Of a DNA stretch of 25,111 nt, positions 23,040 to 25,111 are shown piece after piece. Positions within the stretch are counted from its first letter, which is position 1; each line of letters begins with the position of its first letter. The notes under the pieces are model-generated. The model worked only from the letters and a program-made list of their open reading frames with translations, had not been told where the DNA came from and did no database searches. Made by a program: the position numbers and the translations under genes. This DNA is from DATAFT01 sp035544635. GTDB lineage: Bacteria > Acidobacteriota > Thermoanaerobaculia > Multivoradales > Multivoraceae. Location: contig DATKDQ010000387.1 of NCBI GenBank assembly GCA_035544635.1, forward strand, positions 1 to 25,111. Direction: 5' to 3'.

Positions 23040-25111
23040 TTCTCGGGCCTTGGGAAGCATCGTGGCCCGCGGATCGCCTGGGCGAGCTCCTGATCGAGGT
23101 GGTCGGGCGGTCGACCCTCGGGCGGGGAAAGGTCGAGAACCCGCCGGCCTCGTTCGACCCCACCGATGCCGCGCAGGTCGAGCTCTGGATCCAGGCGGCA
23201 TGCGACTGGCTCGGAGTGGAGGCCGAGCCGACGCAGGCCGCCTACCCCGAGGTCGAGTCTTTCCTTCGACACGGAGGCCCGGCGATTCTTCGGATGCGGG
23301 TGGACCGCGAGTTCCGATTCCTCGGGCTGCTCGGCGCGCGCGGCAGAAAGGCGAAGCTCCTCACGCCGGAGGGAAGCGTGGCCTCCCTCCCGATTACGAC
23401 CCTGCGCGACTGGTTGTGCGCGCGCCTCGAGGATCCCCTCGACGCCGAGGTGCGCGCGTTCCTGCGTCGCGCGGGAGTCGCGGAGAAGGAAGAGGAGCGG
23501 GCGCGCAGCGCCGTCTTGCGCCAGCGCCTCGGCGCGGCGCGGATCGGCGGTCTGTGGATGATCCGTCCCGGCGCGGGATCGTCGTTCGCGCGCAGCTTGA
23601 GTCGGGCCGGCATTCCCGGCCGGATGGCTCTCCTCACGTGCGGGCACGGCGTCCAGTACGCGCTCTTCCTGGCGGCGTGGTGGCTCATCGGACGCGCCGC
23701 GCTCGAGGGGCGCGTCGAGCCAGGATGGATGGCGGCCTGGATGCTGATCCTGCTCACGCTGGTTCCGCTGCGCGCCGCGGTGACGTGGCTGCAGGGCGTG
23801 GTCTCGACGCGCGCAGGCGGCGTCCTCAAGCAGCGGCTGCTCGCCGGCGCGCTGCGGCTCGAGCCCGAAGAGATCCGCCATCGCGGTACCGGTGAGCTCC
23901 TCGGTAACGTGCTCGAGTCGGAGGCGCTCGAATCGCTGGCGCTGGGCGGAGGATTTCTCCTGCTCCTCGGCGGTGTCGAGATCGTGATGTCGGGGTTCGT
24001 CCTGGCCCAGGGGGCAGGCGGCCTGCCGCACGTGGGCCTGCTCGCGGCCTGGATCGCGCTGACCGGCGGTCTGGGTTGGGTGTTCTTCCAGCGGCGGGTC
24101 CTGTGGACGCGTTCGCGCCTCGACATGACCCACCAGTTGGTCGAGAACCTGCTCGGCTATCGCACGCGGCTCGCTCAGGAGGGGCGCGAGCGCTGGCACG
24201 AGGGCGAGGACCGCGAGCTCGAGGTCTACCTGCGCGCCTCCTCGGGTCTCGACCGCCTCACCGCGCTGCTCTCCGCCATCGTGCCCCGCGGCTGGATGGC
24301 GATCGGGATCGCCGGGCTGGCGCCTGTGATCGCCACCGGTGAGCCCTCGATGCCGCGGATCGCGCTGGCGGTCGGCGGAGTGATTCTGGCGTACCGGGCG
24401 CTGCGCTCGATCGCCGGAGGCATGGCGCAGACCTTTGGCGCGGTGGTCGCGTGGCAGAGCGTGCGGGAGATGTTTCACGCCGCGGCCCGGCCGCAGCACA
24501 AGAGCGCGCCGAGCGTGATCCTCGATCGCGGGCACGCCGGCGGCAAGCTCATCGAAGCGCGGGAGGTGACCTACGTGTACCCGGGCCGGCAGGCACCCGC
24601 GCTCGCGCATTGCGACTTCGAGGTGAAGGAGGGCGATCGCATCATGGTGCAGGGTCCCTCGGGCGGTGGAAAATCGACCCTGGCCGCCATCCTCGCTGGT
24701 CTGCGGCGTCCCGGGTCCGGGCTGCTGCTGCTCAATGGGTTGGATCAGCAGAGCACCGGTACTCGGGTGTGGCGGCGCGCCGTCGTGCTCGCGCCGCAGT
24801 TCCACGAGAATCACATCCTCACCGAGAGCCTGGCCTTCAACCTGCTCATGGGCAGGCGCTGGCCAGCGTACCCGCGGGAGATCGCGGAGGCGATCGAGGT
24901 GTGCAAGCAGCTCGGCCTCGGTGAGCTGCTCGATCGGATGCCGGCGGGGATCTTTCAGATGGTGGGGGAGACCGGCTGGCAGCTGTCACATGGCGAGCGC
25001 AACCGCGTCTTCCTGGCGCGCACGCTGCTACAGAACCAGGGGCTGACGATCCTCGACGAGAGCTTCGAGCCGCTGGACAGCGAGAACGCGCTGAAGGCGT
25101 CGCGCCTGGTG
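23036..25111 (+). CDS. Second ABC exporter (permease/ATPase) with degenerate C39-like N-terminus, cut by window edge
   Basis: 692 codons are visible; the C-terminus, probably only some tens of residues including the H-loop, is beyond the edge. The GTG start overlaps the previous stop as GTGA, with GGGAGG six bases upstream. Residues 1-165 hold no catalytic Cys/His pair but GGPAILRMRVDREFRFLGLL lines up with PAIVVTRLP...HFVVAW of the neighbouring C39 domain, suggesting a decayed peptidase-like domain. Membrane helices lie at about 205-460. The ATPase has Walker A GPSGGGKST (540-548), Q-loop APQFHENH, signature LSHGERNR (from 650) in place of LSGGQ, and Walker B LTILDES (670-676). It probably works as a partner of the C39 exporter. 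Confidence 0.92.
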   Translation, partial: MILGPWEASWPADRLGELLIEVVGRSTLGRGKVENPPASFDPTDAAQVELWIQAACDWLGVEAEPTQAAYPEVESFLRHGGPAILRMRVDREFRFLGLLGARGRKAKLLTPEGSVASLPITTLRDWLCARLEDPLDAEVRAFLRRAGVAEKEEERARSAVLRQRLGAARIGGLWMIRPGAGSSFARSLSRAGIPGRMALLTCGHGVQYALFLAAWWLIGRAALEGRVEPGWMAAWMLILLTLVPLRAAVTWLQGVVSTRAGGVLKQRLLAGALRLEPEEIRHRGTGELLGNVLESEALESLALGGGFLLLLGGVEIVMSGFVLAQGAGGLPHVGLLAAWIALTGGLGWVFFQRRVLWTRSRLDMTHQLVENLLGYRTRLAQEGRERWHEGEDRELEVYLRASSGLDRLTALLSAIVPRGWMAIGIAGLAPVIATGEPSMPRIALAVGGVILAYRALRSIAGGMAQTFGAVVAWQSVREMFHAAARPQHKSAPSVILDRGHAGGKLIEAREVTYVYPGRQAPALAHCDFEVKEGDRIMVQGPSGGGKSTLAAILAGLRRPGSGLLLLNGLDQQSTGTRVWRRAVVLAPQFHENHILTESLAFNLLMGRRWPAYPREIAEAIEVCKQLGLGELLDRMPAGIFQMVGETGWQLSHGERNRVFLARTLLQNQGLTILDESFEPLDSENALKASRLV

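Noticed and set aside
22925..24814. A 629-codon minus-strand open frame opposite the second exporter
   Set aside because: The plus strand carries a clear ABC exporter here; the reverse frame is a composition shadow.

Overview
This is a high-GC (by eye around 70 percent) bacterial chromosome segment, densely coded, from a Gram-negative organism: it has a Tat-exported periplasmic MsrP, periplasmic adaptors of the MacA/HlyD type, and a secreted M16 peptidase. The gene content would fit Acidobacteriota or another high-GC didermic lineage, but no rRNA or other decisive marker is present, so the taxonomy is a guess. I see no tRNA, rRNA, CRISPR array, transposase or phage gene.

Left part (1-7668), mostly housekeeping. 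A complete EF-P modification locus: efp and an epmA that runs off the left edge on the minus strand, with the lysine 2,3-aminomutase epmB diverging on the plus strand. EpmB makes beta-lysine, EpmA attaches it, and EF-P carries the target lysine (K34). Then come msrP (periplasmic methionine sulfoxide reductase, with no msrQ beside it), an EVE-domain gene, an arginase on the minus strand, and lepA.

Middle part (7670-17292), apparently one plus-strand run. A secreted two-lobed M16 zinc peptidase (second lobe lacks the zinc motif) follows lepA by one base. Next is a four-gene MacAB-like export set: a membrane-fusion adaptor, an ABC ATPase and two FtsX/MacB-type permeases, coupled by overlapping or nearly overlapping starts and stops. 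A fused pyridine-nucleotide-disulfide oxidoreductase / selenophosphate synthetase (SelD, Cys form) follows after 21 bases. Just after it lies an 18-bp perfect inverted repeat that looks like a REP-type palindrome.

Right part (17379-25111), the accessory region and the most interesting part. It encodes what looks like a peptide (bacteriocin/RiPP-like) maturation and export system: a HlyD-type adaptor, an ABC exporter with an intact C39 leader peptidase (Q20, C26, H106, D122), and a translationally coupled second ABC exporter. The second has only a degenerate C39-like N-terminus and an unusual LSHGER signature motif; it is cut by the right edge. On the opposite strand, between the adaptor and the exporters, is an ECF-like sigma factor preceded by a probable anti-sigma or partner protein. 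No precursor peptide gene and no modification enzyme is visible here; if they exist they are probably to the right of the window.
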